Source: Zeus faber
Lineage: Eukaryota > Chordata > Actinopteri > Zeiformes > Zeidae
DNA length: 64,000 nucleotides
Assembly: GCA_960531495.1 (NCBI GenBank)
Contig: OY482861.1
Location: 4,763,001-4,827,000 of the forward strand
Direction: 5' to 3'
Shown here: positions 25,701-36,107 of the stretch, piece by piece
Layout of the letters: every line of letters starts with the position of its first letter
How positions within the stretch are numbered: position 1 is the first letter of the stretch
Notes under the pieces: model-generated
What the model was told of the DNA's origin: nothing
Seen by the model: only the letters and a program-made list of their open reading frames with translations
Databases searched by the model: none
Position numbers and translations under genes: made by a program

Positions 25701-28700
25701 TGGAAGCGAAATGTTGATATTAGAGTCATGATGTGAACTTCCTTATGTTTAGTTATCACCAATTGATCTCATGTGTTTTTAAAATGGGTTTTGAAAGCTG
25801 GTAAACTACATTTTAAAATATATAAATATTTTTAATATTATAAAAATATTCGATTTCATAGATCTAGGCATTTTTCTTTGCAAAATGCAAGTTCATATGT
25901 TTCCCTATATATATCTCTTCCTTCTGTAGGAGCTATCTGAGGAAATTGACGATTATACGCAGAGATTCAACACAGAGGATCAATTGGAGTGGAGCTTGGT
26001 TTTACAAGAAGTTGCGGCTTTTGTGGAGGTGAAGTCCGAAGTTAATACTGTGTAGATAATAATGTGCAGAGAAATATTTTAAGAGATGTTTTTAACTCAA
26101 AACTCGTATTAATTTATGTTGAACCTCAATAATAAACAGGACAACTACACATGTTGGTGGTACCTCTGAATGGGACAGGAATTGCTGTCTTTGTTGAACT
26201 ACTTCAAACAATCATGTCAGAATATGTTTGTCTGTAATGGTCTTTTAGCACTTTTGAATTGTTTTTTTTCAAAGGTACAATCTGTAACTTTCCGCCTTAA
26301 ATTTTAATTTAAAAACTTGAAAAAAATGTAAAACCCAGAGAAATCCGTAATTTTAATATAAGTAATGGTCCATTTCATTGTATATACACTACTCACAAAA
26401 AGTTAGGGATATTTGGCTTTGGGGTGAAATTGATGGAAAATGTAAAGTTCACGCGACAGTGATATTATATCATGAAAGTAGGGCATTTAAGTAGAAGCAT
26501 GAAATGGTAATTTCCTCATCTCAAACTATTTATTGAAACAAAAGCCAACAACAGTGGTGGGTATACCACAACAAAAAATGTCAATGTCTCAATAAATTGT
26601 CATGTAGCCTTGAGCATCAATTACAGCTTCACAACGACGTCTCATGCTGTTCACAAGTCGACTTATTGTCTGCTGAGGCCTGGCACCCCACTCTTCTCGA
26701 AGGGTGGCCCTCAGGTCATTGAGGTTCTGGGGCACAGAGTTAAGAGCCTCTACACGGCGACTCAGCTGATCCATAGATTTCTATGGGATTCAGGTCTGGA
26801 GAAAGTACAGGCCACTCCATTTGAGGTACCCCAGGCTCCAGCAGCCGTTCCCTAATGATGCGACCTCGATGAGCTGGAGCATTGTCGTCCATGAAGATGA
26901 AATAAGGCCTGTGTTGTTCATGCAGGGGCATAATGACTGGATTAATGATGTTATTCAGGTAGTATGGGCTTGTCACTGTACTACCTGACACTGTAAGTGT
27001 TGGGCAGTTCTGTATTGACTAGACACACCTGCCCACACTGTTCCACCACCACCACCAAAGGCTTGTTTGGTGACAAAAGTGGCTGATGCATAGCGCTCTC
27101 CTTGACATCTCCAACATCATTGGTGGCCATCTCTGCTCAACATGAATCGACTTATCAGAGAACAGCACTGAGGCCCACTGGTCCCTCGTCCAGCGTAAAT
27201 GCTCCCTGGTCCATGCAAGACAATGATGCCTGTGCCTGGTGGTGTGGTCAGGTACCCTTGCAGGTCTTCTACCACGCAGACTGCGCCAATGTAAATGGTT
27301 TTGAATGGTCTGACGTCACACTTGGGTGCCTCTCACCTCCCTTAAATGTGCCTGGAGTTGAGTGGCATTCATCATCCTGTTCCGCAGGGCACTGTTCACA
27401 ATGAAGCGGTCATCAGTGTGGGATGTGGGCAAAGGACGTCCACTTCTTTGCCTTGCTGTGACTCTTCCAGTCTCTCTGTTTCTCTGTTGGAACCTGCTGA
27501 TGACACTCTGCAACACTCTAAGCTCAGTGGCCACTTCCCTCCGAGAACATCCTGTTTAAAGCCTTGCAATGGCACTGGTGGTACTGTTGATCAATTGTTA
27601 GGTGTCGTCTTGGTCTCATGATGTCAAAATGTGAACAGCATGATGAAGAGGACTGTTTAAATACCAATTCTAATTGAACCAGGAAATGTATTGGTCGATT
27701 CATGGATCAAACACCTGTTGTGAATTTTGCCGTTCAGCTCCTTGTTAGACACCAGCAAGTTGTGCAAAAAGTACTGAAACATTGAACAGTTGGACATGTG
27801 CATTCAAAAGTTTAGAGAGGTAAAATAAAGGTCACCTGTAAAGATTATAGTGCATTTTAGGGTCAAACTGAAATTTCACTCGAAAGCCGAATATCCCTAA
27901 CTTTTTGTGAGTAGTGTATATTTAATATATATCCCCTTTCCCCCTCTACTTGCTATTTTTTCCGGGGCACACGGGGAACACAGGGTGATACGTCAGAGTG
28001 AGGAGGGGACTCGACAAAGTCGCTAACGTTAGCCAGCCACTGTATTTTACTATTGCTCTACTACCGGTTGTTTGATGGAGGACGATTATTGCTGTTGGCT
28101 GCGCATTCTGTCCCCGTAAAGCGCAAACATACAGGTGAAGACAACTCCTGTGATCCCACGCTACTTCACAATGTCATAGATAGGCATTTTGTCCTTCTCG
28201 CTCTTAAATCTCACCCATTCCTAAGTCTCTATCCTGTTCTTATTACTCAAAGAACTCTGACCTGTTTATGTGGAGTAGCTGCTGGAAAAAGGTGCCCAGG
28301 CTTAACATACATTTTCTTTATGAAAAGAGTAAATTGAATAAGTGTAAATTATAATGTAGAGTAAATAATATACTATACTAATAACACAATGAAATGATTA
28401 ATGCCAACTGTTTAATTTGGGCTTTCAGAGGCCAGTTCTAATACTAATGGCAAATAAAAGGTAATATTTTACTTCCAAGACACATGCAATGTTTCAAAGT
28501 ATTGGCTCTCAGCGTGCGTTCATGTGGAGAAATTTGACCTGCTTGATGTCATTAACTAATCTTCAGCCACTGAAAGTTATTGCTCACCCATATCCCGGTT
28601 AACTCAACCAAATTAACACCAGAAGCACGGGCCTTCTTTACTGACTGAGTTTATCTTTTCATTATGACTAATGAACATGAGGTCTTCGTCCCCTGAAACC

Positions 28701-30040
28701 ACGGCAGAGTGACGGTGGGCGGACAGGACTTAAGACTCCCAGTTAAAGCAAATGCAGAATATTTACACACTAAATCCCATATTTGGTGGGGAAAAAAAGT
28801 TAATATGCAATGTCAAATGCGTATTTACATAAAACACCATCCCATATCTACAAACGAATACTGCCGTTTTTGTTTGGTCGCACAGCAAGTGTAAAGACTT
28901 GAATAAGTAGTGGTTTGGCATGAAATATAATGGATCGAAGCACTCTCAACCTTGTATAAAAAATGTGTGTTAAGTCAAATGTAGAATAATAAAGCGCTGG
29001 TGTGCCATCCAATCTCCACCCTCAGTCCACCCTTTCAGTCCAGACAGCGCCATCTCCATTCTCCCCGCGGGAAGTAACAAAATTATTTTAGACTTGGAAA
29101 ATTAAAGTTTATATTAAATAATTTCTACAGTAGTGGCATATAATAGTTATGATAAGAGAAAATTCTTATCAAAAGACCTTCAGAAAAGGATTAGTCTGGA
29201 AAAGGGTTAGAAAGCCTTTTGTGTCAGACTACATTCTGCAAAACAACCACCAGACCTATGTTGTCCAAGTGGGGGGGGGAGGAGTATGTAAAATGATTCA
29301 GGAATTCAAAAGACCAAAACAACATCTAAAAAGGATCTTCAAGTTGTTCTCAGTTTTTTGGAGAAGACATTCCTACAATCTCGAAGCCTCTCTTGATTTG
29401 ATATCAACGCTGAATTTGCCAAATAAAATTGTTCACACTGTTTTTTTGTTTGTTTTCTGTTTGCTTCTGTAAACAGGCAGATCCAGTGATGGTACTGAAT
29501 GACAACAATGCTGTCTTTGTCACCAGTAATCGGCTACAGGAGGGATGTGTACCCCAACTAGAACAAGGCATGGTCGTCGGGCAGCTGATCCTCGCAGATG
29601 CACTAATTGTTGGCAACTGCAACAGCCAGGTTTTAATCTATTACACTGAATTAAACATTTTAAAGGCCTATAAAAAAAACTGCACTTACACTCCCCAGTG
29701 CAGTCGTAAGTTCCAAGTTACCCATATGCCGACGACCAAGACAGTAATGTAATGAGCTCTGGAGCCTGGAGTGAGCCTGGATGTATAGGATAGTTTAATA
29801 ATACTATAAGATGTCTTATAATGATCCAGTTATAAGCATGTCTATCGTTATGTCTGAATATTGGGATGGGAGTCAATAACAGAAAATTGTCATTAACCAG
29901 TTGGAGATTTCGTTCCTTTCCTGATTGTAGGCTGTTTGGAACTAAATTAGAACTAAATCAATTGTGCAAGTCAATCTTGGACACGATGCCATAAATGATT
30001 GGATAATAAAAAAATATATATATATATTGCTTAACTCAAC

Positions 30041-30081
<41 letters not shown>

Positions 30082-33000
30082 CAACAAATGTCGGGCCCAT
30101 AAATTTTGCTAAATTTATCAGGTTACCTCATAGCTTCAACCACTATTGGCCTGTGAGTTCTTCCGATCATTTTCTTCTTGCAAATATAGCAGTCTGAAAC
30201 TGACATTTTACCATTAATTTGTTCTTCTATTTGTTCTTTTGTTTTGTTTAGGTGAAGTTTAGTGAGCTAACGGTCGATATGTTTCGCATGCTCCAAGCTT
30301 TGGAACGGGAACCAGTAAACCTGGCCACACAGACTTCTAAACAAGGAACACTGGTGAGTGAGATTGTGAGACTTGTTATTTATATTTTAATTTAGAACTT
30401 GGTCTTTTTGCAGTGCAGGTGTTGCCAAAAGTTTTTTGTCTTTTTTACGACCAACATTGTATCGACATAATGGCCTAGGTTATTTTTTTGTGTTGTTTTG
30501 TATTGCGTAGTTTAGGTCTGGGTATTGTTTAAAAAAATTACAATACCAGTATTGTTAAATTGATACTATTGCCAAAAGAGTATATTTATTAAGTAACTGT
30601 ACTATGAAGTATTTGAGCAGTGTATTCTAAAGAAATAGCCAGTACAAGAGGAATGATTATTGTTCATATAGACACCTGACTGTTGTTTGAAGACAGACTT
30701 AAAAAATTGTGAACCTATCCTTTAACAGACTCTTCTAGCTGCTGCTGCGGTGGTGAGCCATTCACAAGTCTCATTAAATAGCAAAACGCTTGCAGTGATT
30801 GGCTGGCTTGTAGCTGCTGCTGTAGTTGGCCAATCACACGTTGCATTAAATCGAAGAACGCTTTCGGTGGTTGGCTGCGAGCAAAATCATACAAATAGTT
30901 ATTTAAGTGTACAGACAAGTTCATTGAGAGCCTCTATCTCTTATCCACACATAAAGAATGTGTGCACGGTGTAATTGTAGAACAAACCATAGCAATCAAA
31001 CCCTCCGAGTAAGGCATCTACAGTACATACCCAAGAGATGGTTCTCGATTAACAAGCGGCATCTTCCTCCATTCAATAGCGTACCATGTTTACTACATTT
31101 CTTTATCACACGCTAAGAATATAAAAGAAAATCCGCATGGCAGAGAATGAGAAGCTGTATCACAAAAGTCTTCCTCCCACCGTCTAAATGTGATGTGCAA
31201 AGTAGTCATTTCAGACGGAGCTGAGTGCCTCTGTCGGACAATGTGACTTGTAACTTGTAATTTACCGGCTGAACATATGCGCAAACATGAGCAAATTTGG
31301 ATTTTCAATTAGGCAGGTCGGTCAACCATAGAGGTTAAATAGTTTCTATTGGAATGTAATTAACTGAATTTTGAAACAGTCTATATATTTTCTTATTATT
31401 CTAGTGTTAAATATGGACACTTGCACCTGTATTATATTAAAATTGCCATCAAGACCCACACTGAAATATATATTTATGTTTATATGTTTGGTGGATCTAC
31501 ATAAACTGTCGACTATTTTTCACGACCCTTGCCAACTTTAAAACATCTACTGCATTATGGGAATAATCTCAGAATCACCATTTCTTCTTAGGAGCCAAAT
31601 GAAAAACCAGCTAAAAGAGAGAACCCTCACAAGTATTTACTATACAAGCCAACATTCAGCCAGCTTTTTACGTTCTTGTCTGCCTCTTTTAAGGTCAGTA
31701 ATCACCCGCTTCCAAGACTCTCCAGTCATGATCACGATCACACTGTTATCCGCTTTGAAACATTTTCAAATGAATTTGCCAATACCTTTTACTGATCTAT
31801 CTGGTCACATTGTTTAACAGTGCATTCAGAAAGTTTTCAGACCCCTTCACTTTTTCCACATTTTGTTATGTTACAGCCTTATTCTAAAATGGATTAAATT
31901 ATTTTTTTCCCTCATCTATCTACACACAAACAGGTTTTTCAAAATTTTTTTGCATTTACATAAGTATTCAGACCCTTTACTCAGTACTTTGTTGAAGCAC
32001 CTTTGGCAGCGATGACAGCCTCCAGTCTGATTGGAAATGCTACTAGCATTGCACACTGTATTTTATTTTATCCCCCATTCTTCTCTGCAGATCCTCTCAA
32101 ACCCCTCAGGTTGGTTGGGGAGCGAGTTTAAGTCTGGGCTCTGGCCGGCCACTCAAGGACATTCACACACTTGTCGCGAAGCCACTCCTGTGTTTTCTTG
32201 GTGCTTTGCTTTGGGTCGTTGTTCGCTATTAGAAGGTGAACCTTCGCCCCAGTTTAAGGTTCTGAGTGTTTTGGAGCAGGTTTTCATCAAATATCTCACT
32301 GTACTTTGCTGCGTCCATCTTTCCATCAATCCTGACTAGTCTCCCAATCCCTGCTGCAGAAAAACATGCCCACAGCATCGTGCTGCCACCACCATGCGTC
32401 ACTGTAGGGATGGTATTGGCAAGGTGATGGTGCCTGGTGTCCTCCATAAATGCCACTTGGGATCTACGCCAAAGAGTTCAATGTTGGTTTCATCAGACCA
32501 GGAGATCTCATTTTTCATGGTCTGAGACTGCCTTTTGGCATACTCCAATCGGGCTGTCGGGTTCCTTTTACTGAGGAGTGGCTTCTGTCTGGCCACTCTA
32601 CCACAAAGGGTGGTAGTGCTGCACAGATGGTTGCCTTCTTGAAGGTTCTATCAACTCCACAAAATAACTCTGGATCTCTGTCAGAGTGATCTGTCTGTTA
32701 ACTCCCTGATCTGTTTTTGCTTTGTCATTGTAGGTTATTGTGTGTAGATTAATGAGGGGAAAAATGAATTGAATCTATTTTAGAATAAGGCTGTAACATA
32801 ACAAAATTTGGAAAGCGTGAAGAGGTCTGAAAACTTTCGAAATACACTGTCTGATAAGTAAAACAAATGAAAATATGGAGTTATCTTGTCATAATTCTGA
32901 TTTGGAATGGTCCATCCATGAAAGCCCAAGAACAGAAACTAATATGGACCCACATTTTTAAGAATTTTGACTTCATTGTCATCCTTTTTATTTCCTCAAT

Positions 33001-36000
33001 ATATGCTACCGTCATCTTATTTTTACGGCTCTGATTTCTAGGAGTTGCCTGCAAACAGTGTTCTGCTCATTTACCTGTCAGCTACAGGAGTCTTCCCTTC
33101 AGGACGTTTAGATTATGAAGGTACAGTAACATTTTAGTTTTTTGTTTTAAGTAAAAAGGCATTTGCCTAAAAAGTCCACTAAAGTACATAGTGATAGATA
33201 ATGGTCCAATCCAGCCCACAGGAGGATTTTAGGGGGGAAAGGAAAAAATTGTAAAACCAATAAATACATTTTAGTAAAAATATTCACGTTTGATTAGTAT
33301 CTATATGTGTGCAATTAATATGAATAGTCGATACAGCTGACAATTTAACAAAAAGTAACCCAGTGGACATTACTGTAACTCATGTTTTAAGATAGTTTTG
33401 ACACCTCCGAAACCTGATACCAAGAGCACTATTCTGCAAAAATTACCAATTATTTTTTCTAATAGAACACAAATAAATTTCTCTAGGAAGGTTTGTGTCT
33501 TCCCTGTTTGGTTAATGAATTGTGTCCTTGTCACTGTATGTTAAAAGTTCCAAGACATGTAAAACGAAGGTAAGAACGTGTTAAGCGTTCAATGTTCATT
33601 AAATGGGCATCTGACCAGCATCATTTTTCCAGAGATAGGAAGCAATAAGCCTCTGGATGGTAGCTCACTGCTGTATATTCAAATTGCCGTTAAAGTGGCA
33701 ATGGTGGATTTAATGGCAGTTTTATGGAGAATAAAACGGAAAACTATGTTTCACTAGCTGGGGGGGCAGGGAAAGCCCTGACAGGCCAGATGAAGATTCA
33801 TATTTTGTTGTATTTTGATTTGCCCTTAGACACGTGGAAAGGGTTACATTTTAACATGGATAATGTTGAACTTTCAAGTTTTGTTGGGGGAAAAAAAAGT
33901 TTTTGTTTCTTTTCAGGTCCATATGACTTTGGAGGAGTTCTCACAAATACAAATCGAGATATAGTCAATGGTGAGACTGCACAGAAGAGGAATCAGGCTC
34001 AGAAAGAAATGCACTGGTGAGTGTCTCTCTCACACACACACACACACACACGCACACACACACTCTCTCTCTTATATTGCATGTAAGTTCCATTACAGGT
34101 GATATCAGAAGTCTATCACTCAATTTAAAAGTGAAGACTTGTCTTCCAAACAACTTGTTTTATCTTTATTTTTAGTTGTAAGGTTTCAGATGTTTCCTTG
34201 AACTGAGGGTAGTATTGCATTGCTAAGATAAAGATGTTTGTTCTAGTTTTTCAACATTGAATATAATGTCTTTCAATCAAATGTTATAAGCATGTTAGGA
34301 TGACTATGCTATTTTAAATCATTTAATTAAAAAAAACTAAATAAATAATGAAATAATAGATTTTAAAAAAACAGTGAACAGTGCAAATAAGTGTCCTTCA
34401 ATTTACACGAGCAGTATCTAATGAGTTCGATTTTTATAACTTCGATATTCATTCGTTTCCTGTAGTCTGTAGAGTGCTTATCCAACTGTCAAATATAAAT
34501 GGTGAGAGTCATCTTTTGATGTCATTAGGAATTACCGTCACATGCAAAGACTAAAACAGCAACTCATTTTCGAGGCCCTCTTGAGACATATTCAAGGGTT
34601 CTAATAACTAGGTGGAGGAATCACATTTTTTCTGTTTTCTTTAGTATTTGGTTGTTGGACATTTGTATTACAATGTGGCCTGGTAAAAAGAAATTAGTTG
34701 TAAATTAGTAAACCTACTTAAAAACAGAAATGTTTTATTATAACTGCCTGTGGTCATCATGCAAAATAAGGCTCATTTTGTGATTCTTCCTTAGCCTTCA
34801 CCCTGGAGACTTGTTCCCTTTTACCCGGAAGCCACTTTTTGTCATTGTGGATTCTTCAAACAGTACAGCCTACAAGGTATGTTAAGCTATATATCTTTTT
34901 TTTTTTTTTTTTTTAATATATGAATTATACATAATTACATTTTTTTTTTCTCTGCCCCTTTTTGTTTCTTACAGAATTTTACAAATCTCTTTGGGCAGCC
35001 TCTGGTGTGCCTACTGTCTCCAACAATATATCCAAAGAGTGTACAAGGTTAAATGTTTGAATTGCTTGTATTTGCCATGCTCCAATTAAAATCCTCATTG
35101 TGTCCATATACTGTACATGTGCCAAGCTTTTATGTTAAATTAGTTCTCATAAATAGTGGTATTATTTAGTTAACCAAGATTATTTCAGTTTAATCCTGTG
35201 ACTTTCCCTTATGTATTCAGATCAGTCTCAGCGTGGCAGTCTCTTCACATTGTTCCTCTACTGCCCCTTGTTGGCTTTCCTCTCCGTATGCGGCCTAAAC
35301 AGTGTGAGGCGAGGAGTGTGGGACAGGGCTCAAGAATTTCTCCTCAAAATCTACCGTGACATCGGACAGATGATAACGCGATCAAGAACCATAGGTAAGC
35401 CCCGGCTCTTATTTTCATCTTTGTAACTGCATGACAATTCATACATTTTGACATTCTTCAAGTGGTGTACAATATTGTTCTCGCGAAAGTAATGTCGTCT
35501 TCAAATTCTCAGGTTTTAACTCTGAATCGGACAAATGGTTGGAAAGATCTAGTAATGGGATACTTTGCTCATTGTTTTCTAACCGTATCCGTAATGTCTT
35601 TTACAGATCAAGCCTTTTTACAGTTTTTTGGCGATGAGTTTCTTCGACTGCTGCTGATCCGCTTTGTGTTCTGCTCTGCTGCACTCAGATTGCATAAGCT
35701 CTTCAGAGTAAGTCACTTTGGCTTTCGCAGTCGATTCCAAACAGTTAGCTGTCAGCATCAGCAGTCAATCAGGATTCCAGTTTGTTTCATTAGAACAATT
35801 CTATTGAGCTCTCCAATTAACAAATCGCACTGAAACCCTCAAAAATCTGGATTCTCTGTCTCTAGTTTGTTTGTTGTTCCAACTATATACTAATACACCT
35901 CATTCACTTGCCTGTTCCTTGTGATTACTGGTGTAATTGAAGGCATCTTGTCCTATTTAGGAGTCCAGGAGTTTTCCAGAGTCTTACCCGGAGCTCCCCA

Positions 36001-36107
36001 AACAGGATACAGTGGAAAGCAGCCTTCTACAAAAGCAGATTTTGGAGCTGGCATCTATGCTAGATGTGCAAAACCTATTTTGGGATGACTCATTGGAAAC
36101 CTACTAA
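19757..36107 (+). CDS. scai: suppressor of cancer cell invasion (SCAI), complete coding region
   Basis: SCAI is a nuclear cofactor known to bind MRTF-A and repress SRF targets and to act with 53BP1 in double-strand break repair. Coding exons: 19757-19863, 20948-21043, 21500-21586, 24943-25041, 25601-25697, 25930-26028, 29477-29629, 30252-30353, 31592-31693, 33042-33120, 33917-34016, 34795-34876, 34975-35047, 35221-35394, 35607-35707 and 35961-36107. All have AG/GT borders and compatible phases, and they sum to 1698 bases: 565 codons plus stop. The product starts [21 protein letters not shown] and ends DDSLETY. It follows human SCAI closely throughout ([49 protein letters not shown]). The start lacks about 41 residues found in a longer human isoform. 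The exon ending at 29629 has the unusual donor CAG|GTTTTA. No stop or frameshift is seen. Confidence 0.96.
19864..20947 (+). other. scai: SCAI intron 2
   Basis: Holds a decayed Tc1-like fragment (20180-20760); the rest is AT-rich with a normal acceptor before 20948. Confidence 0.6.
20180..20760 (+). mobile_element. Tc1/mariner transposase fragment, decayed
   Basis: In the + frames one can follow KARKSQ-, a '[14 protein letters not shown]' block at DNA level (20279-20320, the first catalytic Asp region), an MKSGG-like region (about 20488-20505) and an 'asn-pro-ile-lys-his-met-trp-arg-glu' block at 20675-20700 (after the last catalytic acid). Stops and frameshifts are numerous and no terminal repeats are clear, so this is an old remnant. 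Confidence 0.7.
21044..21499 (+). other. scai: SCAI intron 3
   Basis: 456 bases, AT-rich, no repeat or gene recognised. Confidence 0.6.
22157..24192 (-). mobile_element. Tc1-like DNA transposon with nested insertion
   Basis: Terminal inverted repeats CACCGATCAGCCACAACATTAAAA (left, start of a longer TIR) and its complement at the right end lie between TA target duplications (22155-22156 and 24193-24194). The internal sequence is the antisense of a Tc1 transposase: a 'CATCATTATCCTGCTGAAAGAGG'-like region near 23340-23365, and the 'CTCGATCAGATTGAGATCTGG' words (pro-asp-leu-asn-pro-ile-glu region) at 23236-23256. The transposase is on the - strand and broken in many places. A foreign element is inserted at about 22381-23225. 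Without it the copy would be about 1.2 kb. Confidence 0.88.
22381..23225. mobile_element. non-autonomous element nested in a Tc1 copy
   Basis: This block interrupts the Tc1-like element at the point where the family reads 'cacatcccaca...atgctcgat'. Its ends are imperfect inverted repeats: CCCTTTTCCACCAAGG on the left and, read inward from the right, CCCTTTTTGACCAAAGG. Both ends are GC-richer and full of 'ggaaccgg/ccggttcc' words. Near 22740-22855 a GC-rich stretch has inverted words (gcagctccctcgct / agcaagggagctc; ggctcgaactctgg / ccggagttcgagcc). No coding region is recognised; the class is uncertain (hAT or PIF-Harbinger derivative are possibilities). Confidence 0.6.
25042..25600 (+). other. 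scai: SCAI intron 5
   Basis: 559 bases, AT-rich, ends in a good pyrimidine tract (ctctttttcccgttag). Nothing else seen. Confidence 0.6.
26029..29476 (+). other. scai: SCAI intron 7
   Basis: Contains the Tc1-like copy 26387-27916. To its left (26265-26380) and right (27920-28150) lies sequence that may be one older repeat split by the transposon. The rest is AT-rich without recognised genes. Confidence 0.55.
26387..27916 (-). mobile_element. Tc1-like DNA transposon, copy 1 (DD34E type)
   Basis: Terminal inverted repeats start CACTACTCACAAAAAGTTAG and lie between TA duplications at 26385-26386 and 27917-27918; length 1530. The transposase is antisense: [19 protein letters not shown] (27534) with a helix-turn-helix-type start, the second catalytic Asp in [13 protein letters not shown] (about 26870-26910), the last acid in LSPDLNPIE (about 26780-26805), and the C-terminus [10 protein letters not shown]...DAQGYM (26589). 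Several frames are needed, so the copy is dead. It is the same family as 40422-42045 but in opposite orientation. Confidence 0.93.
29630..30251 (+). other. scai: SCAI intron 8
   Basis: 622 bases following the weak donor CAG|GTTTTA, with a 32-base T run at 30046-30077. No mobile element recognised. Confidence 0.6.
30046..30077. repeat. T32 homopolymer
   Basis: An uninterrupted run of T in SCAI intron 8, preceded by (TA)n at 30013-30027. No SINE body adjoins it. Confidence 0.95.
30354..31591 (+). other. scai: SCAI intron 9
   Basis: 1.2 kb intron. It contains an imperfect tandem duplication at 30736-30880; the remainder has no recognised feature. Confidence 0.55.
30736..30880 (+). repeat. imperfect tandem duplication, 75-base unit
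   Basis: Two units begin TAGCTGCTGCTG at 30736 and 30811 and share CATTAAAT...AACGCTT...GTGATTGGCTG / GTGGTTGGCTG. Each contains CCAAT or ATTGG words (ccaatcac, gattggc). The units differ at roughly a quarter of positions by eye, so the duplication is old. Confidence 0.65.
31694..33041 (+). other. scai: SCAI intron 10
   Basis: Contains the Tc1-like copy 31818-32849 starting only about 125 bases after exon 31592-31693. The right part, 32850-33041, is ordinary intron. Confidence 0.6.
31818..32849 (-). mobile_element. Tc1-like DNA transposon, second family
   Basis: Terminal inverted repeats of the CAGTGCATTCAGAAAG...TTCAGACC type, with inner words GTTATGTTACAGCCTTATTCTA, return inverted at 32780-32849. 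The transposase is on the - strand: ARLEYAKRQ and [16 protein letters not shown] (first catalytic Asp, about 32475-32510), then [22 protein letters not shown] (about 32345-32410), then the IDGKMDA...IFDENLLQ region. The C-terminal third, with the second and third catalytic acids, is missing or replaced (TIR follows a shortened 5'/3' end), so it is an internally deleted dead copy. Confidence 0.9.
33121..33916 (+). other. scai: SCAI intron 11
   Basis: 796 bases, AT-rich, with a pyrimidine-rich acceptor at 33900-33916. No repeat recognised. Confidence 0.6.
34017..34794 (+). other. scai: SCAI intron 12
   Basis: Starts with the donor GTGAGTGTC and a (CA)n array at 34030-34065 directly beside it; otherwise AT-rich, no gene. 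Confidence 0.6.
34030..34065. repeat. (CA)n microsatellite
   Basis: About 17 CA units with one CG interruption, 14 bases inside the donor of SCAI exon 33917-34016, flanked by CT repeats on both sides. Confidence 0.95.

Noticed and set aside
29149-29472. 107-codon + strand frame before SCAI exon 8
   Set aside because: Entirely intronic, ends at the acceptor tract and has no similarity I can recognise.
32031-32689. + strand frames of 79-102 codons
   Set aside because: Antisense of the Tc1-like transposase in SCAI intron 10.
35462-35833. 123-codon + strand frame
   Set aside because: It is SCAI exon 35607-35707 extended into both introns; only the exon part is coding.
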